Source: a virus. Taken from it: a stretch of 34,137 bases of DNA. The notes under the pieces were generated by a model. That model was not told the DNA's origin. It made no database searches and saw nothing but the letters and a program-made list of their open reading frames with translations. Positions 1-9,111 of the stretch are shown in pieces. Each line of letters opens with the position of its first letter. Within the stretch, counting starts at the first letter, position 1. Location: IMG/VR virus record IMGVR_UViG_3300007765_000021, positions 1-34,137 of that record; one strand, given 5' to 3'. Both the position numbers and the translations under genes were made by a program.

Positions 1-2108
1 TAACTATAACCGGCGAAGATGCTAGCACGTCTAATAAGGGTGTGGCATCCTTTGATGCAACACATTTCGATGTTACGGCTGGGGCAGTAAATATACAGGC
101 TGATGCTATTGATGATACTCTTATTGATTGGGGTACAGGTACAAATCAGGTCAGCACAGATGATGTACCAGAAGGTGCAAGTAATCTTTGGTATACAGAT
201 GAACGTGTTGATGACCGTGTTAGTAACCTAGTTGTTGATGGTGAAGGTATCACCACAACTTATAACGATACTGCTGGTACATTTACCATTGATGCAGAGG
301 ACGCTACAGACTCCAACAAGGGTGTGGCATCATTTGCTAATACTGATTTTACAGTAACAACTGGTGCAGTTGGTATTAAGGCACTTGGTGTATCTAATGC
401 ACAACTTGCTGGTTCGATTGAGAATGCTAAACTAGTCAATTCTACTATAGTATTGGGTAGTGATACAGTTAATCTTGGCGATACGATTACAGATGTTAAT
501 GGTCTAACACAATTAGATGTAGACAACATTAGAATAGATACCAACACGATTAGTTCTACAGATGCAAATGGAGATATTGTATTAGATCCTAATGGAACTG
601 GATCAGTAGATGTTAACAGTGCAAGAATTATTAATCTTGCAGAACCAACTCAAACAACGGATGCTGTTACTAAACAATATGTCGATGCAGTAAAGAGTGG
701 TCTTGATATTAAAGATTCTGTAAGAATGGCTACAACAGCTGATTTGTCGGGCACATATGCTAACGGCACATCTGGTGTTGGTGCAACATTGACTAACAAT
801 AGTACCCAGGCTGCATTTGCAGTAGATGGTGTTACAGCATCTCTTAATGATAGAGTGCTGGTTAAAGATCAGACTGCACAGGCTGAGAATGGTATCTATA
901 CAGTAACAACACTTGGTGATGGTTCTACAAATTGGGTATTGACTAGAGCTACAGATGCTGATGGTGATCCATCACAAGAACTAGATGGTGGAACATTTGT
1001 ATTTGTTGAAGAAGGTACCATTGGACAAGATAATGGATACACATTTACTCATAATGGTGTACCAACAATCGGAACGACTGCTCTACCAGTAGCGCAGTTC
1101 TCTGGTGCAGGACAAGTAATTGCTGGTGATGCATTAACCAAAACAGGTAACACATTAGATGTTGCAGTAGATAATGCATCTATTGAAGTTGTTGCTGATG
1201 CGTTGCAAGTTAAGGCCTTAGGTGTAACTAATTCAATGCTTACTGGTTCTATTGATAATAATAAATTATCTAATAGTTCAGTAACAATAAACAGTCATTC
1301 ACTGTCCTTGGGTGGCACATTAACACTAGATACAGATGATTTTGCTGAGGGTACAAACATATTCTTCACTAATGAAAGGGTTGATGACCGCATTAATTCT
1401 TTGGTACAAGATGGTGAAGGTATTACCACAACATATGATGATGTTGCCAATACATTCACAATAGCTGCTGAAGATGCTACAGACACTAATAAAGGTGTTG
1501 CATCGTTTGCCAGTGGGGACTTTGCAGTAACAACTGGTGCAGTTGCGATTAAGTCCTCTGGTGTTGATAACGCACAGTTGGCTAATGATTCTGTTACTAT
1601 TAACGGTAACGTTATTGCATTGGGTGGTACATTAACTCTAGATTCTGATGATATTGCTCAGGGCTCTACAAACTTATATACAAGTCCAGAAGCTATTGAT
1701 GATCGGGTATCTCAGTTGGTACAAGATGGTGAAGGTATTACTACAACATATGATGATGCAGCTAATACATTTACGATTGCAGCTGAAGATGCTACAGACA
1801 CTAATAAGGGTATTGCTACGTTTAACACGGCAGATTTTAGTGTAACTAGTGGTGATGTTACTATTAAGAGTTTAGGTGTAACAAATGCCCAACTTGCAGG
1901 TAATATAGACTTAACTACGAAGGTAACAGGCACTCTGCCAATGTCAGAGGGTGGTACTGGAGTCACTACATTAACAGCTAATGGTATCCTTTATGGTAAC
2001 AATGGTACGGATATACAAGCAACAGCAGAAGGAACAGATGGTTACTTCTTATATTCAAACTCTGGGACTCCAGATTGGACTAATGTAATAGATGGTGGAA
2101 CATATTAA
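1..2108 (+). CDS. Repetitive tail fibre / fibritin-position structural protein (5' partial)
   Basis: The frame is open to the left edge (first full codon at position 3), so this is the C-terminal ~701 residues of a longer protein. It carries at least three copies of a ~50-residue beta-rich module with the cores DGEGITTTY, EDAT(D)xNKGVASF and TTGAVxIKxxGVxNAQL. These are spaced 105 codons apart in the last two copies, and a fourth copy is cut by the window edge. Between them is a domain found in many phage tail proteins (SGLDIKDSVRMATTADL, then DRVLVKDQTAQAENGIYTV). The end (LPMSEGGTG, ILYGNNGTDIQATAEGTDG) is the kind of C-terminal tail seen in marine phage fibres. It lies just upstream of the neck genes, where T4 has gp12 and wac, so a short tail fibre, whisker or baseplate-attached fibre is likely; the exact T4 equivalent is not clear. 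The stop overlaps the next start (TAATG). Confidence 0.75.
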   Translation, partial: TITGEDASTSNKGVASFDATHFDVTAGAVNIQADAIDDTLIDWGTGTNQVSTDDVPEGASNLWYTDERVDDRVSNLVVDGEGITTTYNDTAGTFTIDAEDATDSNKGVASFANTDFTVTTGAVGIKALGVSNAQLAGSIENAKLVNSTIVLGSDTVNLGDTITDVNGLTQLDVDNIRIDTNTISSTDANGDIVLDPNGTGSVDVNSARIINLAEPTQTTDAVTKQYVDAVKSGLDIKDSVRMATTADLSGTYANGTSGVGATLTNNSTQAAFAVDGVTASLNDRVLVKDQTAQAENGIYTVTTLGDGSTNWVLTRATDADGDPSQELDGGTFVFVEEGTIGQDNGYTFTHNGVPTIGTTALPVAQFSGAGQVIAGDALTKTGNTLDVAVDNASIEVVADALQVKALGVTNSMLTGSIDNNKLSNSSVTINSHSLSLGGTLTLDTDDFAEGTNIFFTNERVDDRINSLVQDGEGITTTYDDVANTFTIAAEDATDTNKGVASFASGDFAVTTGAVAIKSSGVDNAQLANDSVTINGNVIALGGTLTLDSDDIAQGSTNLYTSPEAIDDRVSQLVQDGEGITTTYDDAANTFTIAAEDATDTNKGIATFNTADFSVTSGDVTIKSLGVTNAQLAGNIDLTTKVTGTLPMSEGGTGVTTLTANGILYGNNGTDIQATAEGTDGYFLYSNSGTPDWTNVIDGGTY
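237..1880 (+). repeat. Dispersed in-frame repeats inside the fibre gene
   Basis: Near-identical DNA segments of roughly 140-190 bases begin with GATGGTGAAGGTAT at about 237, 1410 and 1725. A fourth, truncated copy occupies the first ~60 bases of the window. The 1410 and 1725 copies are 315 bp (105 codons) apart and differ mostly at third codon positions. The repeats are in frame and encode the beta-rich module of the fibre, so they are protein repeats rather than a mobile element. Confidence 0.8.
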
Positions 2109-2923
2109 TGGCTATACCAAATTCTAAATCTACATTGAAGGATTGGTGCTTGCGAAAATTAGGAGCACCTGTTTTAGAAATTAATGTTGATGACGATCAG
2201 GTCGATGATCGGATTGATGAAGCGCTTCAATACTTTTATACTTTTCAGTATAGTGGTATGGAGCGTGTATATCTTAAACATTTAATTACAGAAGCTGATG
2301 TTGCTAGATCCGGTACAGATGAAACGGAAACTTCAACTGATATATCGGATTCAGGAATAACAACAGATTGGAAAACAGGGAAGGGATTTTTAGTAATGCC
2401 TGATGCGGTTCAAAGTGTGTTAAGAGTTCTGCCGTTTAGTGATAGAGGCAATCTTAATATGTTTGATGTTCGTTATCAGTTAAGATTAAATGACCTCTAT
2501 GATTTTTCATCCGAATCAGTTATCCACTATCAAATGACCATGTGGCATTTAGATTATTTGGATATGATTTTAATAGGAGAAAAGCCTTTACAGTTTAATA
2601 CTCATAAGAATAGGCTTTATATTAATATGGATTGGGGTGATGATGTTCAGGTAGGAGAGCATATCATTATAGAATGTTATCGAAAATTAGATCCTACAAC
2701 CTGGACAGACGTATATGATAATTTATGGCTAAAAAAATATACAACAGCTCTCATAAAGAAACAGTGGGGTGAGAATCTTATTAAGTTTCAAGGAGTAACA
2801 ATGTTGGGCGGAGTTTCCATGAACGGTGAAACGATATATAATGAGGCTAAGGAGACAATTCAAAAATTAGAAGATGAATCAAGAACTACTTGGGAAGAAC
2901 CACTCCACTTTGACATTGGTTAA
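2108..2923 (+). CDS. gp13: Neck protein gp13 (head completion)
   Basis: This 271-residue protein matches T4 gp13 (309 residues) at both ends. The N-terminus has the pattern LKDWCLRKLGAP followed by DDQVDDRIDEAL, as in T4 (LKDVILRRLGAP, DQIYDCIQRAL). The C-terminus has LWLKKYTTALIKKQWGENL and a GGVSMNGE segment like the T4 GGVTIDGQ segment. gp13 and gp14 form the neck that closes the filled head and receives the tail. The ATG overlaps the stop of the fibre gene (TAATG), suggesting translational coupling. It is shorter than T4 gp13, mainly in the middle. The next gene, gp14, begins 5 bases after its stop. Confidence 0.88.
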   Translation: MAIPNSKSTLKDWCLRKLGAPVLEINVDDDQVDDRIDEALQYFYTFQYSGMERVYLKHLITEADVARSGTDETETSTDISDSGITTDWKTGKGFLVMPDAVQSVLRVLPFSDRGNLNMFDVRYQLRLNDLYDFSSESVIHYQMTMWHLDYLDMILIGEKPLQFNTHKNRLYINMDWGDDVQVGEHIIIECYRKLDPTTWTDVYDNLWLKKYTTALIKKQWGENLIKFQGVTMLGGVSMNGETIYNEAKETIQKLEDESRTTWEEPLHFDIG

Positions 2924-2928
2924 AAACT

Positions 2929-3855
2929 GTGCCTACTACAAATTTATATTTCTCTAAAGGGACGACCAATGAACAATTGCTTTATGAAGATTTAGTAATT
3001 GAAGCGTTGCAGATATACGGACATGAAGTTTATTATATACCTAGAATCCTTGTAAATGAAGATGATCTCTTGGGAGAAGATACTCTTAGTAAATTTGAAA
3101 GCGCTTATCCCATGGAAATGTGGATGGAAACTCCAGAAGGTTATCAAGGCGAAAAGGAAATTATTACAAGGTTTGGTCTGGAGATACGAGATGAAACCAT
3201 ATTTGTGGTTTCTCGTAGACGTTGGGAAGATATTTTAATTGCAGCATCAGGTACAGGGTCATCCACAGCTCTAACAGATACGGAATATTTAGATGGTATT
3301 CTTGGGACTGGGAGGCCGAATGAAGGAGATTTAGTATGGCACCCAGAAGTAAAAAAATTATTTGAAATAAGTTTTGTAGACCATGATGATCCATTTTATC
3401 AGATAGATAATCTCCCTGTATATAAATTATACTGTAGAACTTATGAATATTCAAGTGAAGCAATTGATACTGGAATTTCTGAAATTGATAATGTTGAAGA
3501 AGCCCACACACTTGATCCTAGAAATTGGCATCTTGTTGGCGAAAGTCCATTCACATATAACGAGGCAATTCGCTTGGAAGCAGGAACAGATATAACTAGT
3601 ACCGGACTAATAATAGATGAAACCGATGGTGATAATATAATTTGTGAAGATGAAGTTGGTGTTGATTCTATTCTTTATGAAGATGATGAAGGTGATGAAT
3701 ACTATATAATATTAGAGAACTTTAAAATGGAAGAACAAATGCCACAAGCGGATAATGATTTCTTTGAAGATGAAGCTATAGGGACCGAATCTATAGATGG
3801 AATACTTGATTTCAGTGAGAAGAATCCTTTTGGTGAACCTACGGAGGGTATGTGA
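2929..3855 (+). CDS. gp14: Neck protein gp14
   Basis: This 308-residue protein starts at GTG. The N-terminus (PTTNLYFSKGTTNEQLLYED, then YGHEVYYIPR and DDLLGED) has the pattern of the gp14 neck family in T4-like phages, where Tyr-Ile-Pro-Arg and Asp-Asp are hallmarks. T4 gp14 is 256 residues; the extra length lies in an acidic C-terminal half (D/E-rich from about residue 220). It acts with gp13 at the portal to join head and tail. It sits between gp13 and gp15 as in T4. The GTG has only a weak ribosome-binding site, so coupling to gp13 (5-bp gap) is likely. GTG was chosen because the family N-terminus begins here. Confidence 0.87.
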   Translation: MPTTNLYFSKGTTNEQLLYEDLVIEALQIYGHEVYYIPRILVNEDDLLGEDTLSKFESAYPMEMWMETPEGYQGEKEIITRFGLEIRDETIFVVSRRRWEDILIAASGTGSSTALTDTEYLDGILGTGRPNEGDLVWHPEVKKLFEISFVDHDDPFYQIDNLPVYKLYCRTYEYSSEAIDTGISEIDNVEEAHTLDPRNWHLVGESPFTYNEAIRLEAGTDITSTGLIIDETDGDNIICEDEVGVDSILYEDDEGDEYYIILENFKMEEQMPQADNDFFEDEAIGTESIDGILDFSEKNPFGEPTEGM

Positions 3856-4628
3856 TGCTCGGAGAACATTTTTATAATGAATCGTTTAGAAAAACTATTA
3901 TAGCTTTTGGTTCATTATTCAACAACGTAACTATATTTAGAAAAAATAAAGCAGGAACAAAGACACAATCTTTGAAAGTGCCTTTAGCATATGGTCCAAA
4001 ACAAAAATTTATTGCTAGATTAGAACAAGACCCAGCTGGGACACAATCTATAGCTATTACTCTTCCTCGTATAGGGTTTGAGATTCAAGGATTTACATAT
4101 GATCCTGATAGAAAATTAAATAGAATTATTAAACATAAAAAGGTTAATGATGATACTAGTAAAAAACTAAAGTCAATGACCTCACAGTATACACCCGTAC
4201 CTTACAATATGAATTTTGAATTGTTTGTTATGGCAAAAAATAGTGATGATGGTATTCAAATTGTTGAACAGATACTACCATACTTTCAACCAGAATATAC
4301 AGTAACGATTAAAGAAGTTCCTGAAATGGATCTCATTAGAGATGTTCCAATAATTTTAAATGATATTAATTATGAGGATACTTATGCTGGTGATTTTACA
4401 GAACGCAGGGCTATAATTTATACTATGAGTTTTAGTGCTAAAACATATGTTTATGGTCCAGTTTCTACACAAGAACAGATTACGAAAGCGCAAGTGGATA
4501 TATACTCAGATTTGCCAGCAGAAGCACCTTCACGGCACCATCGTATTGTTGTAGAAGCAACTAGTCCGCCATCATCAGCTGATGCGGATGATTTTGGATT
4601 TAATGAAACTATTAGTGAATGGACTTGA
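3855..4628 (+). CDS. gp15: Tail sheath stabilizer / tail completion protein gp15
   Basis: A protein of 257 residues, close to T4 gp15 (272). gp15 forms the hexamer that caps the tail tube and sheath and contacts the neck. Recognised from LGEHFYNESFRKTIIAFGSL at the N-terminus, the VPLAYGPKQKFIARL segment, and a central TLPRIGFEI. Position between gp14 and gp16 agrees. The ATG at 3855 is preferred over an in-frame GTG at 3852 because it overlaps the gp14 stop (TGATG) and is preceded at about 6 nt by the ribosome-binding site GGAGGG inside the gp14 coding sequence. The C-terminal ~40 residues (Ala/Ser/Asp-rich) look flexible. Confidence 0.88.
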   Translation: MLGEHFYNESFRKTIIAFGSLFNNVTIFRKNKAGTKTQSLKVPLAYGPKQKFIARLEQDPAGTQSIAITLPRIGFEIQGFTYDPDRKLNRIIKHKKVNDDTSKKLKSMTSQYTPVPYNMNFELFVMAKNSDDGIQIVEQILPYFQPEYTVTIKEVPEMDLIRDVPIILNDINYEDTYAGDFTERRAIIYTMSFSAKTYVYGPVSTQEQITKAQVDIYSDLPAEAPSRHHRIVVEATSPPSSADADDFGFNETISEWT

Positions 4629-5065
4629 TTATGAATAATGTTGATGATGCAATCAGTGATGCTCTTGGTGTAGCAAAAAATATAAAAAAAGAGGTATTAA
4701 ATCCTAAGCCTTTGGCTACACGGCCAGCAACGTCTGTAATGACTACCAGTGAACGGGAAATGGATACTGACGTAGACTATAGATATAGTCGGGAAAACTT
4801 CTACAATCTCATCGAGCGGGGTCAGGACGCCATTACAGGCATATTGCAACTAGCAGAAGAATCTGAACACCCTAGAACCTATGAAGTTGCAGGTCAATTG
4901 ATTAAGACTGTATCGGAAGTAACAGAAAGATTAGCTGACTTACAAGAGAAAATGCAAAGATTAAAGGAGGTTCCAGAAACAGGTCCGAAAAATGTTACTA
5001 ATGCTTTGTTTGTTGGTTCAACTAAAGAACTTCAAGCTCTCCTAAAAGATAAATCTGATGGTTGA
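4619..5065 (+). CDS. gp16: Small terminase subunit gp16
   Basis: A protein of 148 residues (144 if the second ATG at 4631 is used); T4 gp16 has 164. gp16 binds DNA and regulates the gp17 packaging motor. The central helical region (YSRENFYNLIERGQDAITGI, then HPRTYEVAGQLIKTVSEVTE) is predicted to form the coiled coil of this family. The C-terminal NVTNALFVGSTKELQALLKD matches the T4 pattern NIQNATVFMGSPTELMDEI. It overlaps both gp15 and gp17. Neither candidate ATG has a strong ribosome-binding site, so the start is uncertain by four codons. Confidence 0.85.
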   Translation: MDLIMNNVDDAISDALGVAKNIKKEVLNPKPLATRPATSVMTTSEREMDTDVDYRYSRENFYNLIERGQDAITGILQLAEESEHPRTYEVAGQLIKTVSEVTERLADLQEKMQRLKEVPETGPKNVTNALFVGSTKELQALLKDKSDG

Positions 5066-6704
5066 AATTTATAAGGGCAATCCTAATCTTAAATCAGCAT
5101 TAACCCAATCCGAATACGGAGAAGAGGAATTATCTGAGTTTATTAGGTGTTCTAAAGATCCAATCTATTTTATAGAAAATTATATAAAGATTATTAGTTT
5201 GGATGAAGGCCTTATTCCATTTAAATTATATCCATTTCAAAAAGAAATTATAGGTACGTTCCACAATAATCGTTTTACCATATGCAAACTACCCAGACAG
5301 TCGGGTAAGTCTACCACCATTATTGGTTATTTGATTCATAATGCAATCTTTAATGATTCAACAAATGTAGCTATTCTCGCTAATAAAGCTTCAACAGCTA
5401 GAGATTTGTTATCTAGATTTCAATTATCATATGAGAATCTTCCCAAATGGTTACAGATGGGAGTTTTGAACTGGAACAAAGGTTCACTTGAATTGGAAAA
5501 TGGTTCTAAAATTATAGCGGCATCAACGTCTGCATCCGCTATTCGCGGTATGACATTCAACATTATCTTCCTTGATGAGTTTGCTTTCATCCCCTCACAT
5601 ATAGCAGAACAGTTTTTCGCTTCCGTATATCCTACAATTTCATCAGGCAAATCATCTAAAGTGATGATTGTGTCCACACCACATGGGATGAATATGTATT
5701 ATAGAATGTGGATGGATGCTGTAAACAAAAAAAATGAGTTTGTTCCTATAGAGGTACACTGGTCAGAAGTACCAGGAAGAGATGAGAAGTGGAAAGCATC
5801 TACAATAGCAAATACATCGGAACGACAGTTTCAGCAGGAATTTGAATGTTCGTTTTTGGGATCTGTTGACACCCTTATATCAGTTCTTAAATTACAAGAA
5901 ATGCCTTATTGGGACCCCATAGAAAAAAATGCAGGGTTAGATATATATGAGAGGCCAGAAAAGGGACATGATTATTGTATGTCTGTAGATGTTGCAAGAG
6001 GTGGTACAAATGACTATAGTGCATTTGTAGTGCTTGATATTACATCTCTACCTTATAAATTAGTTGCTAAATATCGCAGCAATGAAATTAAACCTCTTGT
6101 ATTTCCTGAGATTATACATAAAGTTGCTCGTAATTATAATAATGCACACCTATTAATAGAAATAAATGATATTGGCGGCCAAGTTGCTGACTCTTTACAC
6201 CATGATATGGCTTATGAAAATGTCATAATGACACAAATGAGAGGACGCTTAGGTCAAGTTGTTGGTGGTGGATTTGGAGATTCTGCAACTGATTTAGGTA
6301 TAAGAACAACTAAAGCACTCAAGCGTATAGGTTGTTCTAATCTAAAACAATTGATAGAAGGTGATAAGTTAGAGATACACGATTTTGATGTTATAGTAGA
6401 GTTATCTAATTTCATACAAAAAGGACATTCTTTTGAGGCTGAAGAAGGAGCATCAGATGATTTGGTGATGTGTTTAGTGTTTTTTGCTTGGTTAACAGAT
6501 CAACAATACTTTAAAGAAATGACAGATGAAGATATCCGTAAGAGATTATTTGAAAGTCAAAAGGAAAATATAGAAGCTGATATGGCTCCGTTTGGATTTA
6601 TTGATGATGGAATTTTAGATTTGGATGGTGCGTTTGTTGATGAAGATGGAGATTATTGGAGACCTACTGATATGCCAAATACCTTTGATGTAGAAACATA
6701 TTAA
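5058..6704 (+). CDS. gp17: Large terminase subunit gp17 (packaging ATPase/nuclease)
   Basis: This 548-residue DNA packaging motor is shorter than T4 gp17 (610), mainly at the N-terminus. ATPase domain: Walker A LPRQSGKST at residues 78-86, Walker B IIFLDEFAF at 169-177, and coupling motif STPHG at 206-210. Nuclease domain (RNase H fold): D311 in SVDVARG, D371 in INDIGG, and D467/D468 in GASDDLV are the likely metal ligands. The start overlaps the end of gp16 by 8 bases. The stop codon TAA overlaps by two bases the stop of the small gene on the opposite strand, so the two are convergent with no space for a terminator. Confidence 0.96.
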   Translation: MVEIYKGNPNLKSALTQSEYGEEELSEFIRCSKDPIYFIENYIKIISLDEGLIPFKLYPFQKEIIGTFHNNRFTICKLPRQSGKSTTIIGYLIHNAIFNDSTNVAILANKASTARDLLSRFQLSYENLPKWLQMGVLNWNKGSLELENGSKIIAASTSASAIRGMTFNIIFLDEFAFIPSHIAEQFFASVYPTISSGKSSKVMIVSTPHGMNMYYRMWMDAVNKKNEFVPIEVHWSEVPGRDEKWKASTIANTSERQFQQEFECSFLGSVDTLISVLKLQEMPYWDPIEKNAGLDIYERPEKGHDYCMSVDVARGGTNDYSAFVVLDITSLPYKLVAKYRSNEIKPLVFPEIIHKVARNYNNAHLLIEINDIGGQVADSLHHDMAYENVIMTQMRGRLGQVVGGGFGDSATDLGIRTTKALKRIGCSNLKQLIEGDKLEIHDFDVIVELSNFIQKGHSFEAEEGASDDLVMCLVFFAWLTDQQYFKEMTDEDIRKRLFESQKENIEADMAPFGFIDDGILDLDGAFVDEDGDYWRPTDMPNTFDVETY

Positions 6705-6988
6705 TCTAAAATTATTACCATAGGCCATCTAGGGTCTTTATCTTCACCTATAAGTAATGCATAATATCTATTTTCTCGGCAGTGTAAGCAAACAGGTATA
6801 GATTGTTCTATTAACTTTTTAGCATATTTGAATTCTTCGGACCTTTTACCATATCGAAATATGTTGTGCCTTATCTTTTTATGATGAGGATACCACACCA
6901 AATTCTGCGGTTCTGGATGACCACATATTTCACATTCTAAACCATTAAATGTATTAATTAAATCTAATCTTCTTTGTTTAGTGTACAC
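6701..6988 (-). CDS. Small HNH-like zinc-binding protein, antisense to the virion genes
   Basis: This 95-residue protein is encoded on the opposite strand between terminase and sheath, with a GTG start. It has a C19-x2-C22 pair, a tandem His pair H35-H36 in WYPHHKKI, and a C67-x2-C70 pair (VCLHC). This is the Cys-His layout of the four-cysteine HNH nuclease family (CxxC, HH, CxxC). The final family residues after the last CxxC, usually CHxxxH, are here C-R-E-N-R-Y, so the last catalytic His is not in place; the protein may be inactive or non-nucleolytic. Two TATAAATA late promoters on the same strand sit just upstream. It could be a remnant or variant homing endonuclease, or a small zinc protein. 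Position of the start is reliable to about one base. Confidence 0.6.
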   Translation of the reverse strand: MYTKQRRLDLINTFNGLECEICGHPEPQNLVWYPHHKKIRHNIFRYGKRSEEFKYAKKLIEQSIPVCLHCRENRYYALLIGEDKDPRWPMVIILD

Positions 6989-7010
6989 TTGTGTAAGCCT
7001 GTTTAAAATT

Positions 7011-7028
7011 ATTTATATATATTTATAC
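7011..7028 (-). promoter_or_regulatory. Tandem late promoters (two TATAAATA) for the antisense HNH-like gene
   Basis: On the minus strand the sequence reads TATAAATA twice, 10 bp apart (plus-strand TATTTATA at about 7021-7028 and 7011-7018). This is a perfect match to the T4 gp55-dependent late -10 octamer. Transcription would start about 6 nt beyond each box and give a leader of roughly 15-30 nt before the GTG at about 6988. Coordinates may be off by one. Because the region is A+T-rich, one of the two could be fortuitous. Confidence 0.5.
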
Positions 7029-7069
7029 TCAAGTGTGCAAAAATCACTGTTTTGGAAAACAAGGAAATA

Positions 7070-7077
7070 ATAAATAA
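7070..7077 (+). promoter_or_regulatory. Probable late promoter for gp18
   Basis: AATAAATA matches 7 of 8 positions of the T4 late octamer TATAAATA. It lies about 60 bp upstream of the gp18 ATG and would give a leader of about 54 nt containing the AAGGAG ribosome-binding site. Together with the divergent boxes at 7011-7028 it would make the interval a two-way late promoter region. A second A+T-rich stretch (TATATAAAC) nearer to gp18 is an alternative. Confidence 0.4.
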
Positions 7078-7136
7078 CTATGAAAGAATTGAAGAACAGT
7101 TATATTATATAAACATAACCAAGGAGAAATAGAAAA

Positions 7137-9098
7137 ATGGTTGATCTAGTTTCACCTGGTGTTGCTGTAAAAGAAAAGGACGCTACGACTTCTGTAAGAA
7201 GTGAACCGACCGGTATTGGTGCTGTTGCTATTCCAGCCATTAAAGGCCCGATTGAGCAAGTTATCACAGTTTCTACTGAAAGTGAATTAGTAGAAATATT
7301 TGGTAAACCAAACGCCACAAATTTTGAATATTGGTTTACGGCGGCTTCCTTTTTGATGTATAGTAATACACTAAAGGTGGTAAGAATTTTAGTTTCGACG
7401 GCCATGAATGCTACTGAGCAGGGTTCTGGCCTTCTTATCAAAAACAAAACCCATTATATGGACGGTGACGGTTCAACCGGCCCCTATGCTGATGGGTCTG
7501 CACCGACGGCAAACGGTATGTGGGCTGCAAGAACAGCCGGCACTTGGGGCAATAGCTTAAGAGTAGCATACTGTAACGATGCAGCAGGATTTGAAGAAGA
7601 TGCTGTCGTAAAAGTTAATGATGCATCAGCATCTGCAGGCGATACTGTGATTACAGTGGACGACGGAACATTATTAAATGATAATGATATTATCTATTTG
7701 CAGGAAGCTAATGGGCAACATTATCAGGTAGTTAGTATTGCTACAAATGACGTAACAATTAAACGATATCCAGAAAGCGGCGCAACGGGATTATCTAGCG
7801 ACATAGCTGATGATACAGACATTGATCGGAGATGGGAATATGCTGATCAGTTCTCTAATCAACCTGGAACATCAACATATGTATCTGACCGATCAGGTGC
7901 AAATGATGAAATGCACATCATTATCATTGATAAAGATGGTAAGATTAGTGGTGTAGTTGGAGAAGTATTGGAGAAATGGGAATCAGTATCGAAAGCTTCT
8001 GATGCACTAACAGATGATGGTTCAAAAAACTATTATGCAACTGTTTTAGCTGATCAATCTGAATATATTTATTGGCTAGATCATCCAGCTGGAGGCACAA
8101 ACTGGGGCCAACCTGCTGCAGGTGTAACATTTGCTGACGCAACAAACGATTTTGAACGAACAGAAGGTGTAAATGGTGCTGGTGACACAACTAGTCCCAC
8201 GGAAGGTGATCGTCAGGTTGCTTATGATATGTTTGAAGATGCTGACACAGAGGATGTCAATCTCGTTATCGCTGGTCCCGCTTCAGTGGGTGGTACCGGT
8301 TCAATAACACAAGGTGTTTATATTACAGACCTTGTTGAGAAACGTAAAGACTGTGTTGGATTCATTTCTCCTGATCGGAGTGATGTTGTCAATATCGCCA
8401 AAAGCTACACACAATCGCAGAACGTTAAAAAGTATTTTGATGCTCTGTCAAGTTCATCCTATACGGTATTTGATAGTGGTTATACGAAGCAGTTTGATAA
8501 GTATAATGACGTTTATCGTTGGGTGCCTCTTAATGGTCATATTGCTGGGCTGTGTGCTCACACCGATGCAGTTGAAGATCCATGGTGGTCACCTGCAGGA
8601 ATAACTCGCGGACAGATCCGCGGATCAATTGCTCTTGCATTTAATCCAACTCAAACAGAACGTGATAGACTTTATCGTGCTCGTATCAACCCTGTTGTTA
8701 CGTTCCCAGGTGAAGGTACTATCTTGTTCGGTGACAAAACTGGACTATCTAAGAATAGTGCTTTTAGTCGCATTAATGTTCGTAGGTTATTCTTAACAGT
8801 AGAAGAAGCTTGTAAGATTGCTGCTCGTACAGTGCTCTTTGAGTTCAACGATCAATTTACACGGGACAATTTCAGAGCTATGGTAGACCCCTATCTAAGA
8901 GATATTCAGGCACGCCGTGGTATTACTGATTTTCTAACTGTTTGTGATGCATCAAACAATACCCCACAGGTAATTGATAACAATGAATTCCGGGCTGATA
9001 TTTACATTAAACCTGCACGTTCAATTAACTTTGTAACACTAACATTCATTGCAACACGAACAGGTGTTGATTTTGATGAAGTTGTTGGTCGAGTATAG
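7137..9098 (+). CDS. gp18: Tail sheath protein gp18
   Basis: This 653-residue contractile sheath subunit matches T4 gp18 in length (659). The N-terminal VDLVSPGVAVKEKD is the sheath-family start. The C-terminal domain, with INPVVTFPGEGTILFGDKT followed by INVRRLFLTVEE, is the most conserved part of contractile sheath proteins and forms the inner layer that contacts the tube. The middle (residues ~100-330) is the variable, surface-exposed part. The start has a strong ribosome-binding site AAGGAG about 10 nt upstream. gp19 follows after 13 bases, giving the usual sheath-tube pair. Confidence 0.95.
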   Translation: MVDLVSPGVAVKEKDATTSVRSEPTGIGAVAIPAIKGPIEQVITVSTESELVEIFGKPNATNFEYWFTAASFLMYSNTLKVVRILVSTAMNATEQGSGLLIKNKTHYMDGDGSTGPYADGSAPTANGMWAARTAGTWGNSLRVAYCNDAAGFEEDAVVKVNDASASAGDTVITVDDGTLLNDNDIIYLQEANGQHYQVVSIATNDVTIKRYPESGATGLSSDIADDTDIDRRWEYADQFSNQPGTSTYVSDRSGANDEMHIIIIDKDGKISGVVGEVLEKWESVSKASDALTDDGSKNYYATVLADQSEYIYWLDHPAGGTNWGQPAAGVTFADATNDFERTEGVNGAGDTTSPTEGDRQVAYDMFEDADTEDVNLVIAGPASVGGTGSITQGVYITDLVEKRKDCVGFISPDRSDVVNIAKSYTQSQNVKKYFDALSSSSYTVFDSGYTKQFDKYNDVYRWVPLNGHIAGLCAHTDAVEDPWWSPAGITRGQIRGSIALAFNPTQTERDRLYRARINPVVTFPGEGTILFGDKTGLSKNSAFSRINVRRLFLTVEEACKIAARTVLFEFNDQFTRDNFRAMVDPYLRDIQARRGITDFLTVCDASNNTPQVIDNNEFRADIYIKPARSINFVTLTFIATRTGVDFDEVVGRV

Positions 9099-9111
9099 GA
9101 GGATATAACAA

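Noticed and set aside
260-1966. Several open frames on the minus strand opposite the fibre gene
   Set aside because: They mirror the repeats of the fibre gene, lack ribosome-binding sites and known motifs, and are low-complexity Ser/Val-rich shadows.
3164-3511. 115-codon minus-strand frame opposite gp14
   Set aside because: It lies wholly inside a well-supported gene, has a Leu/Tyr/His-rich composition typical of antisense frames and no promoter or ribosome-binding site.
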